Source: Bacteroidaceae bacterium (GTDB taxonomy: Bacteria > Bacteroidota > Bacteroidia > Bacteroidales > Bacteroidaceae). Taken from it: a stretch of 64,000 bases of DNA. Below are positions 18,947-27,122 of this stretch, in pieces. Positions within the stretch are counted from its first letter, which is position 1. The number at the start of each line of letters is the position of its first letter. Where the stretch lies: assembly GCA_024398635.1 (NCBI GenBank), contig JAKSIV010000005.1, forward strand, positions 1 through 64,000, given 5' to 3'. The translations under genes were made by a program, and so were the position numbers. Below the pieces are notes generated by a model that worked only from the letters and a program-made list of their open reading frames with translations, had not been told where the DNA came from and searched no databases.

Positions 18947-20392
18947 ATGAGCAATTACAAAGAGACAGGCAGCAAAGCCTACCTTTACGGAATCTGCGCT
19001 GTAGCCGTCATAGGCGGTCTGCTGTTCGGATATGACACCGCAGTCATTTCGGGTGCCGAGCAGGCATTGCAGAAATTCTTCATCAGCGGACTCGGAGATT
19101 ATTATTCAACCGGTTTACACGGTTTTGTTACCTCATCAGCACTGATAGGATGTATTATCGGAGGACTGATTTCCGGTATCATGGCCACCCGTCTGGGTAG
19201 AAGGAACGCATTGATTTTTGCCTCTGTGCTGTTCTTCCTTTCAGCTCTGGGAAGCTATATGCCAGAGTTTCTGTTCCGTCCCAACTTTGAGTTCTTCCAG
19301 CCCGGCGAAGCAACCAAGGGACTCATGTGGGCGTTCATACTTTACCGTATTCTGGGAGGTATCGGCGTAGGAATGGCATCGGCTATCTGCCCGATGTACA
19401 TAGCCGAAGTCGCACCTGCACAGATACGCGGAACACTGGTATCATGCAACCAGTTTGCAATCATATTCGGACAGCTGGTGGTATACGCCATCAACACTCT
19501 TATCCGCAGTGGTCTTGCCGATACCCCCGACCTGATTCAGGCTGCAATGGTAAATATCGGCTGGAGAAAGATGTTCGTAAGTGAAGCATTCCCGGCAGGT
19601 GCGTTCGGACTGCTGCTGTTGCTTGTCCCCAAGACTCCACGATATCTGGTTATGCGTGGCAACACACAGAAAGCCATGGACGTTCTCACCCGTATCAACG
19701 GTGAAGGACGCGCAAAGGAGATTCTGCAGGAGATCAAGGATACCCTGGTAGAAAAGAAAGAGAATCTTTTCTCATACGGTATTCTGGTCATCATCGTAGG
19801 TGTACTGCTTTCATTCTTCCAGCAGGCCGTAGGTATCAACGTGGTGCTCTACTACGCTCCGCGTATATTCCAGAACATGGGATCAAGCGGTGACGCAGCT
19901 ATGATACAGACCGTCGTGATGGGTGTAGTAAACATCCTCTTCACGGTAGTTGCCATCCTGACTGTCGACAAGTGGGGCCGCAGACCTCTGCTTATCGTAG
20001 GTTCTATAGGTATGGCTATAGGTATGATAGCACTGAGTATCCTGTCATTCTGCGATGTAATCGGAGTTGCCGCCCTGGTATTCATCATCATCTACACCGC
20101 ATCATTCATGATGTCATGGGGCCCCATCTGCTGGGTTCTTATCTCAGAGATATTCCCCAACACCATCCGTGGCAATGCAGTAGCTGTCGCAGTCGCAGCA
20201 CAGTGGATTTCAAACTACGTGATATCATCTACATTCCCGTCGCTCTGCGAGTGGAGCATCGGCGGCACATATCTCATCTACGCCGGATTCTCAATTCTGT
20301 CAGCACTCTTTGTACTGAAGATGGTTCCCGAGACCAAGGGCAAGACTCTGGAGGAGATGAGCGCTCTCTGGAAAAGCAAAATGAAAAAGTGA
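18947..20392 (+). CDS. xylE: Sugar/proton symporter, XylE type (MFS sugar porter)
   Basis: Inner-membrane transporter, 481 residues, 12 predicted membrane segments. Family hallmarks in order: GGLLFGYDTAVISGAEQ (TM1), RLGRRNALIFASVL (loop 2-3), RILGGIGVGMASAICPMYIAEVAPAQIRG, PKTPRYLVMRG after TM6, QQAVGINVVLYYAPRIF (TM7), DKWGRRPLL, and WGPICWVLISEIFPNTIRG, with PETKGKTLEEM at the end. The QQ-GIN-YY set in TM7 and overall pattern are closest to D-xylose/H+ symporter XylE, but glucose or arabinose cannot be excluded. No pentose catabolic genes are adjacent. It converges with asd on a shared terminator. Confidence 0.9.
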   Translation: MSNYKETGSKAYLYGICAVAVIGGLLFGYDTAVISGAEQALQKFFISGLGDYYSTGLHGFVTSSALIGCIIGGLISGIMATRLGRRNALIFASVLFFLSALGSYMPEFLFRPNFEFFQPGEATKGLMWAFILYRILGGIGVGMASAICPMYIAEVAPAQIRGTLVSCNQFAIIFGQLVVYAINTLIRSGLADTPDLIQAAMVNIGWRKMFVSEAFPAGAFGLLLLLVPKTPRYLVMRGNTQKAMDVLTRINGEGRAKEILQEIKDTLVEKKENLFSYGILVIIVGVLLSFFQQAVGINVVLYYAPRIFQNMGSSGDAAMIQTVVMGVVNILFTVVAILTVDKWGRRPLLIVGSIGMAIGMIALSILSFCDVIGVAALVFIIIYTASFMMSWGPICWVLISEIFPNTIRGNAVAVAVAAQWISNYVISSTFPSLCEWSIGGTYLIYAGFSILSALFVLKMVPETKGKTLEEMSALWKSKMKK

Positions 20393-20405
20393 TTTCATCA
20401 CCGAT

Positions 20406-20444
20406 AAAAAAGAAAGGGCCCGCAAACTGCGAGCCTTTCTTTTT
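20406..20444. terminator. Bidirectional terminator between xylE and asd
   Basis: AGAAAGG (20411-20417) pairs with CCTTTCT (20434-20440) with an inner CGCA/TGCG stem. It is flanked by an A run on the left and T run on the right, so it can act on both converging transcripts. Confidence 0.8.
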
Positions 20445-20456
20445 ATGTGTATGTCA

Positions 20457-21467
20457 TTACTTGACCACGCCCTTTTTGATCAGATACTCGGCAATCTGAA
20501 CGGCGTTCAGAGCGGCACCCTTGCGGATCTGGTCACCTACAATCCAGAAGCACATTACGTTAGGATTGGCAATATCCTTACGGATACGTCCCACATAAAC
20601 AGGATCAGTGCCAGCCAGGAACAGAGGCATGGGATACTCTTTCTTTGAAGGATCGTCCATCAGCACAAGACCCTCACCGTTCTTTACAGCCTCACGGAAA
20701 GCCTCAACTGAAACAGGCTGCTCAGTCTCAGCCCAGATGGCCTCTGAATGGCAACGCAGAGCAGGAACGCGCACGCATGTGGCGCTGCACTTGATGTCGT
20801 TGTGGAACATCTTGCGTGTCTCGTAGAACATCTTCTCTTCCTCCTTGGTATATCCGCTCTCCTTGAATACATCGATATGCGGAATCAGGTTGAAAGCAAG
20901 CTGATAAGCGAACTTATTCACGGTTACCTCCTCACCTGCCAGAGCCTGACGGTACTGCTGCTCCAACTCGGCCATTGCAGCAGCGCCCGCTCCGCTGGCA
21001 GCCTGATATGTCGATACCTGAACATTCTTTACAGGCGACAGGTCATTGAGAACCTTAAGAGCCACAATCATCATAATGGTTGAGCAGTTAGGATTGGCAA
21101 TGATACCTTTGTGGCGTACCAGTGCATCCTCTGGGTTAACCTCAGGAACAACCAGAGGAACCTGCGGATCCATACGGAAAGCGCTTGAATTATCTATCAT
21201 GATTGCACCGTATTTGGTGATTGTCTCGGCAAACTCCTCGGAAGTACCGCCACCGGCTGATACGAATGCAATGTCTATTCCCTTGAAATCATCGTTATGC
21301 TGCAGAAGCTTGACCTGAATCTTCTTACCGCCATAGGTGTAATAAGATCCGGCACTACGGGATGACCCGAACAAAACCAACTCATCGAGCGGAAATTTAC
21401 GCTCTTCCAGCACACGCAGGAACTCCTGTCCTACAGCACCGCTGGCTCCAACAATTGCTACTCGCAT
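20457..21467 (-). CDS. asd: Aspartate-semialdehyde dehydrogenase
   Basis: NADPH-dependent reduction of aspartyl phosphate to the semialdehyde, feeding lysine/diaminopimelate, threonine and methionine. 336 residues. N-terminal Rossmann motif [18 protein letters not shown], cofactor-region GSSRSAG and AGGG, catalytic Cys in [11 protein letters not shown] (~129), the substrate-binding YQAASGAG, and the His near the C-terminal domain. Full length. It supplies the same pathway as ddh at 51317 in this window. Confidence 0.96.
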   Translation of the reverse strand: MRVAIVGASGAVGQEFLRVLEERKFPLDELVLFGSSRSAGSYYTYGGKKIQVKLLQHNDDFKGIDIAFVSAGGGTSEEFAETITKYGAIMIDNSSAFRMDPQVPLVVPEVNPEDALVRHKGIIANPNCSTIMMIVALKVLNDLSPVKNVQVSTYQAASGAGAAAMAELEQQYRQALAGEEVTVNKFAYQLAFNLIPHIDVFKESGYTKEEEKMFYETRKMFHNDIKCSATCVRVPALRCHSEAIWAETEQPVSVEAFREAVKNGEGLVLMDDPSKKEYPMPLFLAGTDPVYVGRIRKDIANPNVMCFWIVGDQIRKGAALNAVQIAEYLIKKGVVK

Positions 21468-21584
21468 AGGATAATCTGTTATAGTTTGAATGATTTGGGC
21501 GCAAAATTAGTGTTTCCGTACAAATTAGAGTGCCAGAAAAGTATAAAAGCTCAAAATAAAGACTCAAAAACAGCCAAAAGCGTA

Positions 21585-21592
21585 TATTTTTG
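21585..21592 (+). promoter_or_regulatory. Candidate -7 box for the LolD-like gene
   Basis: TATTTTTG 32 bases before the ATG at 21625. No TTG at the expected -33 distance, so support is partial. Confidence 0.3.
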
Positions 21593-21624
21593 CATCATAA
21601 ATAAAAAGCAATCACAACAGGGCG

Positions 21625-22278
21625 ATGATAGAACTCCAGAACATAACACGCAGCTTCGGTACTCTTCAGGTACTCAAAGGCATAAGTCTGAACATTGAGA
21701 GAGGTGAAGTGGTTAGCATTACAGGTCCGAGCGGAGCCGGCAAAACCACCCTGCTCCAGATAATGGGTTCACTTGACAAACCCGACGGCGGACGCGTGCT
21801 CTATGACGGACAGGACATAACCCGAATGAACGAGAAGGAATTATCAGCTTTCCGCAACAAGCACATAGGATTTGTGTTCCAGTTTCATCAGTTACTGCCC
21901 GAATTCACTGCATTGGAAAACATCACCATACCGATGCTGATTGCAGGACAGGGTATGCGCCAGGCAAACGCAAGGGCCAGGGAACTCCTGGAAATGCTGG
22001 GATTGGCCGATAGGGCCGATCACAAACCTGCGGAGCTTTCAGGAGGAGAAAAACAAAGGATTGCAGTTGCCCGAGCACTGGTCAACCAACCGGACGTAGT
22101 CCTTGCCGATGAGCCATCAGGAAGCCTTGATACCAAGAATAAGGAGGAACTGCACAAACTGTTCTTTAACCTGCGTGACCAGTTGGGACAGACATTCGTA
22201 ATTGTAACACACGACGAGTCATTGGCACAAATGACTGACCGAACTATCCATCTTTTAGACGGCGCTATTCAGCTTTGA
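21625..22278 (+). CDS. lolD: ABC transporter ATP-binding protein, LolD-like
   Basis: 217 residues. Walker [10 protein letters not shown] (~36-44), Q-loop in [17 protein letters not shown], signature [15 protein letters not shown] (~137), Walker [13 protein letters not shown] and switch His in VTHD. The [14 protein letters not shown] and EPSGSLD pattern is typical of the LolD/MacB ATPase group. The likely role is energising lipoprotein release by a LolCE-type permease, but no permease gene is adjacent, as is usual in Bacteroidetes. FtsE-like or MacB-like roles are possible alternatives. Confidence 0.85.
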   Translation: MIELQNITRSFGTLQVLKGISLNIERGEVVSITGPSGAGKTTLLQIMGSLDKPDGGRVLYDGQDITRMNEKELSAFRNKHIGFVFQFHQLLPEFTALENITIPMLIAGQGMRQANARARELLEMLGLADRADHKPAELSGGEKQRIAVARALVNQPDVVLADEPSGSLDTKNKEELHKLFFNLRDQLGQTFVIVTHDESLAQMTDRTIHLLDGAIQL

Positions 22279-22307
22279 GCACAAAAGGGACGGTTCTATC
22301 TGTGCCC

Positions 22308-22748
22308 TTACCACTTACGGAAACTCAGAATGGTCTTCTTACCCGACAGGACCATATGCTGACGGTCGGGAAATTCCAGCTTGAAGGTTGAAACGATGCT
22401 ATCCAATCCGCACTTCTGGAGTTGGTTAACCAGACCCGGATTATTATAGACAGAGTAGTCCAATCTTATTGAATCACCGAATTCGGTGGTAACGCCATGC
22501 TGCTGCGCAAGTCCCGGAGCCTCAATAAGCACTATGTGACGGGCAAATCCGAACATTATATTGTCTATGTCCACCGACTGACAGGGATTACCCGAGAAAT
22601 CCATACCGTCCCTGTATTCAATCTTATCAAGACGCCAATAGAAGTCAAGCCTGTCATTGGGAAAAGCCTTCTCACAAGAACTTAAGCCCACGGCCGATAC
22701 TGTAGCCAACAGCAACGTCATGAGTGAAATGATGTTTCTATTCTTCAT
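22308..22748 (-). CDS. Small secreted lipoprotein, lipocalin-like family likely
   Basis: 146 residues. Signal peptide with lipobox (LSSC, Cys at about 25), so acylated after export. The mature part is small, with alternating hydrophobic residues compatible with a beta barrel (DFYWRLDKIEYRDG, ARHIVLIEAP, FKLEFPDRQHMVLSGKKTILSF). It overlaps the Wzi-family gene upstream by 4 bases, so the two are cotranscribed and probably act together at the outer membrane. Such small lipocalin-like lipoproteins next to Wzi-family genes are familiar in Bacteroides; I cannot assign a ligand. Confidence 0.75.
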   Translation of the reverse strand: MKNRNIISLMTLLLATVSAVGLSSCEKAFPNDRLDFYWRLDKIEYRDGMDFSGNPCQSVDIDNIMFGFARHIVLIEAPGLAQQHGVTTEFGDSIRLDYSVYNNPGLVNQLQKCGLDSIVSTFKLEFPDRQHMVLSGKKTILSFRKW

Positions 22749-24265
22749 AGCACTTTCCAGAATTTTGAGATTGTAAGCATAATGCCCCTATTGTTTCCAA
22801 GAAGGCTGCCACTGTCAATATCCATTGAGCCGGACAGACTGAATTTCCAGTCATATCGGTCACCGAGCTTATAAGAGCATTCAAGCATGAGGGATGTTAC
22901 ACGTTCTATATCCTTGAACGGACCGCCATAAGTACCCCAATGTCGGGTAGTTGTGGCAAGCACTCTATAATCGATTTTGTCGGTAATACCGCCATCTACA
23001 CCCAAATGAAACATTTGAACGCGGTTGCTGTAGAAATGGTTTGAATTACTGGCATTATATGCCGGTGAAATCAGCACCGGATTACCTATGGCGTAGCCAT
23101 GATGAGAGTATGAGGTATATATGCCGTGATTATACATGCCATCCCGGCCGTCGACCTCTTCTATGACATACATTCCGTCTGAGTTGCAGGATGCGCTATG
23201 GCATATCGGACCGCAAAGACCACGGGTATTCATAAACTCAATTACCGCATTGCGGAAATACCGGAAATCATCGGGGGCATTCACCTCAATTCCGAACAAG
23301 CCATCAAACCAGTTGCGGCGGAATCCGAAGAAGATAAAATCCTTCTCACCCTCAGTATTGTTCTTGTATTCTATTCCAAGCCAGGATGAATGGTCCTCAT
23401 AGAAATGCTCATAATAGGCTCCGATATGCCAATCATTGAGTTTATAGTCAAAGTTAAGGTGCCAGCTGCCCAGATTGTCGCCATCTTCATTGCCTTGTTG
23501 TTCAATCTCATGGAACGGGAAGAGTGCCGTCCAGAATGCAGCAGCATTTGACGGATAGGGCGTTTGTGTACCGGTTGCAACGTAATACCTGGTACCGCCG
23601 AACAGATTGTTCATCTCCAATCCAATGGTCACCTGAAGCGGGAAACGCTCCTGGTCACCAACCCTGAGGAAGGCCGATTTGCTGTGAAACAGGACTCCGT
23701 TCATGTATGAGCCGCCACCATGCTCTCTGCGCCATACGTCATCGGTAAGGCGGCCGTAACCTATATGCCCCTTTAATGAAAACCAACTGCCCAGAACCGG
23801 AATGCGCACAAACTCGGGTATTCCAGCACGAACCTCCGGAACCGGTTTGCTGTTACCGGACCAAGTGAGAGCACCCGTACTCAGGTAATGATTTTTGTCA
23901 TTCCAACGCTCTTTCATTCCCACGGATATACCCAGCCTCCTGTAATTGAGGTCTGCATAGAGCTGATGGATGAACAGGTCGTTTTCCAATCCGAAACCGG
24001 CGCCCAGATCCAATCCGTAATCCACTCCAAAGCCAGATGGCCGATGTACGCCGCCCAATGCGGCGAGATGTGCGTACCCGTTGCTGTTCTCAACTGACGG
24101 AAGTCCCTGGCGATTTGATGTATGCCAGAACGGAGCATAATTGCCGCCGGTCATGCCTACAGTCTCAAATTTGAGAACAAGAGCATTATCTTCTTCCTGA
24201 GCCGCCAGGCTGACAGGCAGGAATATCACGGCAACGGACAGTATGTATCTGATTATCTTTTTCAC
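22745..24265 (-). CDS. Wzi-family outer-membrane protein (capsule assembly)
   Basis: 506 residues from a GTG at 24265 (VKKIIRYILSVAVIFLP, a signal peptide ending near SLAAQ). The open frame extends further upstream, but that part overlaps rplS and its terminator and is not protein-like. The rest is a predicted beta barrel rich in aromatic girdles: GGNYAPFWHTSNRQGLPS, LSTGALTWSGNSKPVPEVRAG and a C-terminal LTISKFWKVL. This agrees with the capsule assembly Wzi family, whose E. coli member is a lectin-like barrel holding capsule at the surface. There are no capsule genes nearby, so the partner polysaccharide is unknown. Confidence 0.82.
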   Translation of the reverse strand: MKKIIRYILSVAVIFLPVSLAAQEEDNALVLKFETVGMTGGNYAPFWHTSNRQGLPSVENSNGYAHLAALGGVHRPSGFGVDYGLDLGAGFGLENDLFIHQLYADLNYRRLGISVGMKERWNDKNHYLSTGALTWSGNSKPVPEVRAGIPEFVRIPVLGSWFSLKGHIGYGRLTDDVWRREHGGGSYMNGVLFHSKSAFLRVGDQERFPLQVTIGLEMNNLFGGTRYYVATGTQTPYPSNAAAFWTALFPFHEIEQQGNEDGDNLGSWHLNFDYKLNDWHIGAYYEHFYEDHSSWLGIEYKNNTEGEKDFIFFGFRRNWFDGLFGIEVNAPDDFRYFRNAVIEFMNTRGLCGPICHSASCNSDGMYVIEEVDGRDGMYNHGIYTSYSHHGYAIGNPVLISPAYNASNSNHFYSNRVQMFHLGVDGGITDKIDYRVLATTTRHWGTYGGPFKDIERVTSLMLECSYKLGDRYDWKFSLSGSMDIDSGSLLGNNRGIMLTISKFWKVL

Positions 24266-24269
24266 GAAG

Positions 24270-24277
24270 CAAAGGTA
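24270..24277 (-). promoter_or_regulatory. Candidate -7 box abutting the Wzi-family start codon
   Basis: TACCTTTG on the minus strand ends 4 bases before the GTG start. It directly follows the T run of the rplS terminator. A TTG -33 element is found only at a 14-base spacing, so support is partial. If used, the mRNA is essentially leaderless. Confidence 0.4.
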
Positions 24278-24278
24278 A

Positions 24279-24312
24279 TAAAAAAGAACGGCAACCACAT
24301 GGCTGCCGTCCC
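24279..24312 (-). terminator. Terminator of rplS
   Basis: On the minus strand ACGGCAGCC pairs with GGTTGCCGT around an ATGT loop and is followed by TTTTTT. It lies 20 bases past the rplS stop codon. Confidence 0.85.
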
Positions 24313-24332
24313 TTGTTTGATGATATCCGGAA

Positions 24333-24692
24333 TCAGGCGTTTGCTCTCTTCTCGCGGATACGTGCCTTCTTACCTGTGAGATCACGCAGGTAGTACAGCT
24401 TGGCGCGACGTACCTTACCAACCTTGTTCACCTCAATGCTGTCAATAGCCGGTGAGCTGATGGGGAATATACGCTCAACACCTACGGTGCCTGACATCTT
24501 ACGGACGGTGAAACGACGGTTGTCACCATGGCCGCTGATCTTGATAACCACACCACGATAGAGCTGGATACGCTCCTTGTTACCCTCAACGATACGGTAT
24601 GCTACTGTTACGGTGTCACCTGACTTGAATGCAGGGAATTTACCCTCATTACCAGTAGCAAAAGCCTGTTCTGCAATTTTGATTAAATCCAT
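24333..24692 (-). CDS. rplS: 50S ribosomal protein L19
   Basis: Subunit-interface protein. 119 residues from the ATG at 24692 ([14 protein letters not shown]), preferred over one nine codons upstream because the family starts here. Signature [25 protein letters not shown] (in part) and [21 protein letters not shown]. Unlinked to trmD/rimM as in other Bacteroidetes: it has its own promoter and terminator. Confidence 0.95.
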   Translation of the reverse strand: MDLIKIAEQAFATGNEGKFPAFKSGDTVTVAYRIVEGNKERIQLYRGVVIKISGHGDNRRFTVRKMSGTVGVERIFPISSPAIDSIEVNKVGKVRRAKLYYLRDLTGKKARIREKRANA

Positions 24693-24775
24693 TTTTCTGG
24701 AATTTTTCAAGTTTGTCATATGCTAGAGCGACATACCAAGTTACTCTTCCTTGACAGCGATCGCATAAAGCGGCG

Positions 24776-24806
24776 CAAAGATAGCACCTTTTTCTTTCTG
24801 TACAAA
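24776..24806 (-). promoter_or_regulatory. rplS promoter
   Basis: On the minus strand TTTG (24806-24803), 19-base spacer, TATCTTTG (24783-24776). The predicted start at about 24771 leaves a ~78-base leader with a GCGATCGC palindrome and an AGAG/CTCT pairing, long enough for a control structure. Confidence 0.7.
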
Positions 24807-24812
24807 ATAAAT

Positions 24813-25559
24813 TTACTCAAAATAGAGCGTGAGCACAATCATTCCGTTCTGTGCCCTATCAAGTGCATCGCTGTATTTGAGCAGGGAGGCATCCTTGAGG
24901 TCTGTCCTGTTCTTGTCAAGGACATTGTTCAGTCCGAAACAGAACTTGAGTTCAGGTATCATTTTAAAGAAAGGATAATAAAGGTCAAGACCCATGCCAA
25001 TCTCAAACATCATATCCGATCGTTTAACCAGCAACTCCTTACCTTTCTTAACCGTCAGGTCAACGGTAGGTGCCAATCCCGTCACCACATACGGACGGTA
25101 ATTGTTGAAGCGTGCAGCGCTGACCTTCAGGTCAATCGGAACAGATAAATATGTGGATTTTACATACTGCTCCACGATTGCGCCTCTTCGCTGCTCCTTA
25201 AAGACCACTTTCTTGTCTCCAAAGTGCATGGTAGGTATGAATCTTACCGACAGCCAGTCATTGGCCTTGAGTTCACCCAGCACTCCCACACTGAATCCGG
25301 GAGTATATTCGGGCACATCGGCATACCAGTACTCTACTCCGCCATTCTGATTGACATATGCCGTACCATTGTTGGCAAGTCTGAGATCCTGCATATTGAA
25401 ACCGACCAGGAAACCGTAATGCCAGACCCTATCGTCCAAGAAAGGACGATTCTGAATCTTACGCTCCTGGGCACACAGACGGCCTGCACCCGACAAAGGT
25501 GCAAGCGTAAGCAGGGCAAGCAAGATTACCGCCCGGAAAGTGTCACGGTTTACTGTCAT
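24813..25559 (-). CDS. porT: PorT-family outer-membrane protein
   Basis: 248 residues. Signal peptide, hydrophobic LLALLTLAPLSGAG, ending near LCAQ. The mature protein opens with QNRPFLDDRVWHYGFLVGFNMQDLRL, the PorT-type first strand (in part), and ends with IVLTLYFE. In between are YTPGFSVGVLGELK, MHFGDKKVVFKEQ and YRPYVVTGLAPTVDLTVKKG. PorT is a barrel needed for type IX secretion in Porphyromonas and Flavobacterium. Many Bacteroidales that lack a full system keep a homologue, so the role here is open. sprA is also in this window. Confidence 0.82.
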   Translation of the reverse strand: MTVNRDTFRAVILLALLTLAPLSGAGRLCAQERKIQNRPFLDDRVWHYGFLVGFNMQDLRLANNGTAYVNQNGGVEYWYADVPEYTPGFSVGVLGELKANDWLSVRFIPTMHFGDKKVVFKEQRRGAIVEQYVKSTYLSVPIDLKVSAARFNNYRPYVVTGLAPTVDLTVKKGKELLVKRSDMMFEIGMGLDLYYPFFKMIPELKFCFGLNNVLDKNRTDLKDASLLKYSDALDRAQNGMIVLTLYFE

Positions 25560-25609
25560 CCATATAAGAACGATTAAACTGCGCAGATATTGTAATTTTC
25601 ATCGCCCCA

Positions 25610-25641
25610 TTTGGTGGAGTACCTAAAAGTGTGTATTTTTG
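25610..25641 (+). promoter_or_regulatory. Ferredoxin promoter
   Basis: TTTG (25610-25613), 20-base spacer, TATTTTTG (25634-25641). The leader is about 28 bases to the ATG at 25674. Confidence 0.65.
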
Positions 25642-25673
25642 CGCCACACAAACCAAATAAACTAAAGACAACT

Positions 25674-25844
25674 ATGGCATACGTAATTGGTGACGACTGC
25701 ATCGCTTGCGGAACTTGCATCGATGAGTGCCCGTCAGAGGCTATCTCAGAGGGCGATAAGTACTCAATCAACCCTGATCTGTGCGTAGACTGCGGCACTT
25801 GCGCCGGTGTCTGCCCTTCAGAGGCTATTCACCCGGGAGAATAA
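25674..25844 (+). CDS. 2[4Fe-4S] ferredoxin
   Basis: 56 residues, electron carrier for anaerobic metabolism such as pyruvate:ferredoxin oxidoreductase. Two full cluster motifs: CIACGTCIDECP and CVDCGTCAGVCP, both CxxCxxCxxxCP. The ATG at 25674 (MAYVIGDD) was chosen over an upstream in-frame start because the promoter at 25610-25641 lies between the two. Followed by a strong terminator shared with the converging aminotransferase gene. Confidence 0.95.
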   Translation: MAYVIGDDCIACGTCIDECPSEAISEGDKYSINPDLCVDCGTCAGVCPSEAIHPGE

Positions 25845-25860
25845 TTCCGTCGGTAAAAGA

Positions 25861-25900
25861 AATAAAAGCGAGGGTCCCAATCGGAACCCTCGCTTTTATT
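25861..25900. terminator. Bidirectional terminator, 15-bp perfect stem
   Basis: AATAAAAGCGAGGGT (25861-25875) is perfectly complementary to 25886-25900 across a 10-base loop, with T-rich tracts on both strands. Confidence 0.9.
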
Positions 25901-25903
25901 TTG

Positions 25904-25930
25904 ACACAAAGGGGTTTGACCCCTTTGTGT
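25904..25930 (-). terminator. Second hairpin touching the aminotransferase stop codon
   Basis: ACACAAAGGGG (25904-25914) pairs perfectly with CCCCTTTGTGT (25920-25930) around a 5-base loop. It begins at the stop codon of the minus-strand aminotransferase and has no T run. It stands in tandem with the terminator at 25861-25900. Confidence 0.55.
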
Positions 25931-27120
25931 TATTTCAGGTTGGCAAGTGCCTCCTTGATGCGACGGAAAGCTTCGATAATCTTGTCCTCGCTGGTGGCAT
26001 AGCTGAAACGGATGCACTCGGGTGATCCGAAAGCGGTTCCGCCAACGGTAGCCACATGACCTACCTCAAGCAGGTACATAGCCAGATCCTCGGCGCTGCC
26101 TATAACCTTGTCACCGTAACGCTTGCCAAAGTATGAATCACACTTGGGGAAGAGGTAGAAAGCACCCTGAGGATTGTTAACCTCAAAGCCAGGAATCTCC
26201 TTGGCCAGAGACACAATCAGGTCGCGGCGCTTCTGGAATACCTTACGCATCTTCTCTACGTCATCCTGCGGGCCGTCAAATGCAACCTGAGCAGCCTTCT
26301 GGGCGACAGAGCATGTGCCGCTGGTATACTGACCCTGTAACTTGTTGCAAGCCTTTACGAGCCATTCCGGACCGGCCATGAAACCGATACGCCATCCGGT
26401 CATTGCATATGCCTTGGATACACCGTTGATTACAGCAATACGATCCTTGTCGACGAACTGTGCAAGACTGTTATGTCCGCCTATGAAGTTGATGTGCTCG
26501 TAAATCTCATCGGACACGATGAATACATCGGGATACTTGTTGAGAACCTTGGCGATTGACTCAAGCTCATCCTTGGTATAAACAGAACCGGTGGGGTTTG
26601 AAGGTGAGCAGATCATGATAGCCTTGGTCTTGGGAGTGATGGCAGCCTCTACCTGCGCGGCTGTTACCTTGAAGTCCTGATCAATACCGGCCTTGATTAC
26701 AACGGGAACACCGCCAGCCAGCTTAACCATCTCAGGGTAACTTACCCAGCAGGGTGAAGGCAGAAGCACCTCATCGCCCGGGTTGATGATAGCCATGATG
26801 ACATTGCAGAGAGACTGCTTGGCACCGGTTGAAACAAGAATCTCGGCGGGAGCGTAGTCAAGACCGTTCTCACGCTTGAGCTTATCGGCGCAGGCCTTGC
26901 GCAGCCACATGTAACCCGGAACGGGAGAATACTTGGAGTAGTTCTGCTCCACAGCCTCAACAGCAGCCTTCTTGACATAGTCAGGGGTGTTGAAGTCGGG
27001 CTCGCCCACACTCATATTAACTACATCGACACCTTGTGCCGACAGTTCATTACTCTTTTGCAGCATAGCGAAAGTGGCCGATGCTGCGAGTCTGTTGACT
27101 CGATCTGAAATCCTTGCCAT
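25930..27120 (-). CDS. aspC: Class I aminotransferase, aspartate aminotransferase type
   Basis: PLP enzyme interconverting aspartate and oxaloacetate with glutamate/2-oxoglutarate. 396 residues. Motifs: SVGEPDFNTPDYVKKAA, YSPVPGYMWLRKA, STGAKQSLCNVIMA, SPSNPTGSVYTKDEL, VSDEIYEHINF, and the PLP lysine in NGVSKAYAMTGWRIGF (~235). The C-terminal Arg is in CIRFSYA. The form is that of the Igamma subgroup common in Bacteroidetes, in which some members also use prephenate. It lies 2 bases after the Lpt permease gene, likely in its operon. Confidence 0.92.
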   Translation of the reverse strand: MARISDRVNRLAASATFAMLQKSNELSAQGVDVVNMSVGEPDFNTPDYVKKAAVEAVEQNYSKYSPVPGYMWLRKACADKLKRENGLDYAPAEILVSTGAKQSLCNVIMAIINPGDEVLLPSPCWVSYPEMVKLAGGVPVVIKAGIDQDFKVTAAQVEAAITPKTKAIMICSPSNPTGSVYTKDELESIAKVLNKYPDVFIVSDEIYEHINFIGGHNSLAQFVDKDRIAVINGVSKAYAMTGWRIGFMAGPEWLVKACNKLQGQYTSGTCSVAQKAAQVAFDGPQDDVEKMRKVFQKRRDLIVSLAKEIPGFEVNNPQGAFYLFPKCDSYFGKRYGDKVIGSAEDLAMYLLEVGHVATVGGTAFGSPECIRFSYATSEDKIIEAFRRIKEALANLK

Positions 27121-27122
27121 TT

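Noticed and set aside
22279..22307. Terminator between the LolD-like gene and the lipoprotein
   Set aside because: Only weak GCACA/TGTGC or AAGGG/CCCTT pairing is seen, with no convincing T run.
22745..24421. Longer frame for the Wzi-family gene starting at 24421
   Set aside because: The added N-terminus overlaps rplS and its terminator and is Arg/Cys-rich without homology-like features. The signal peptide begins at the GTG at 24265.
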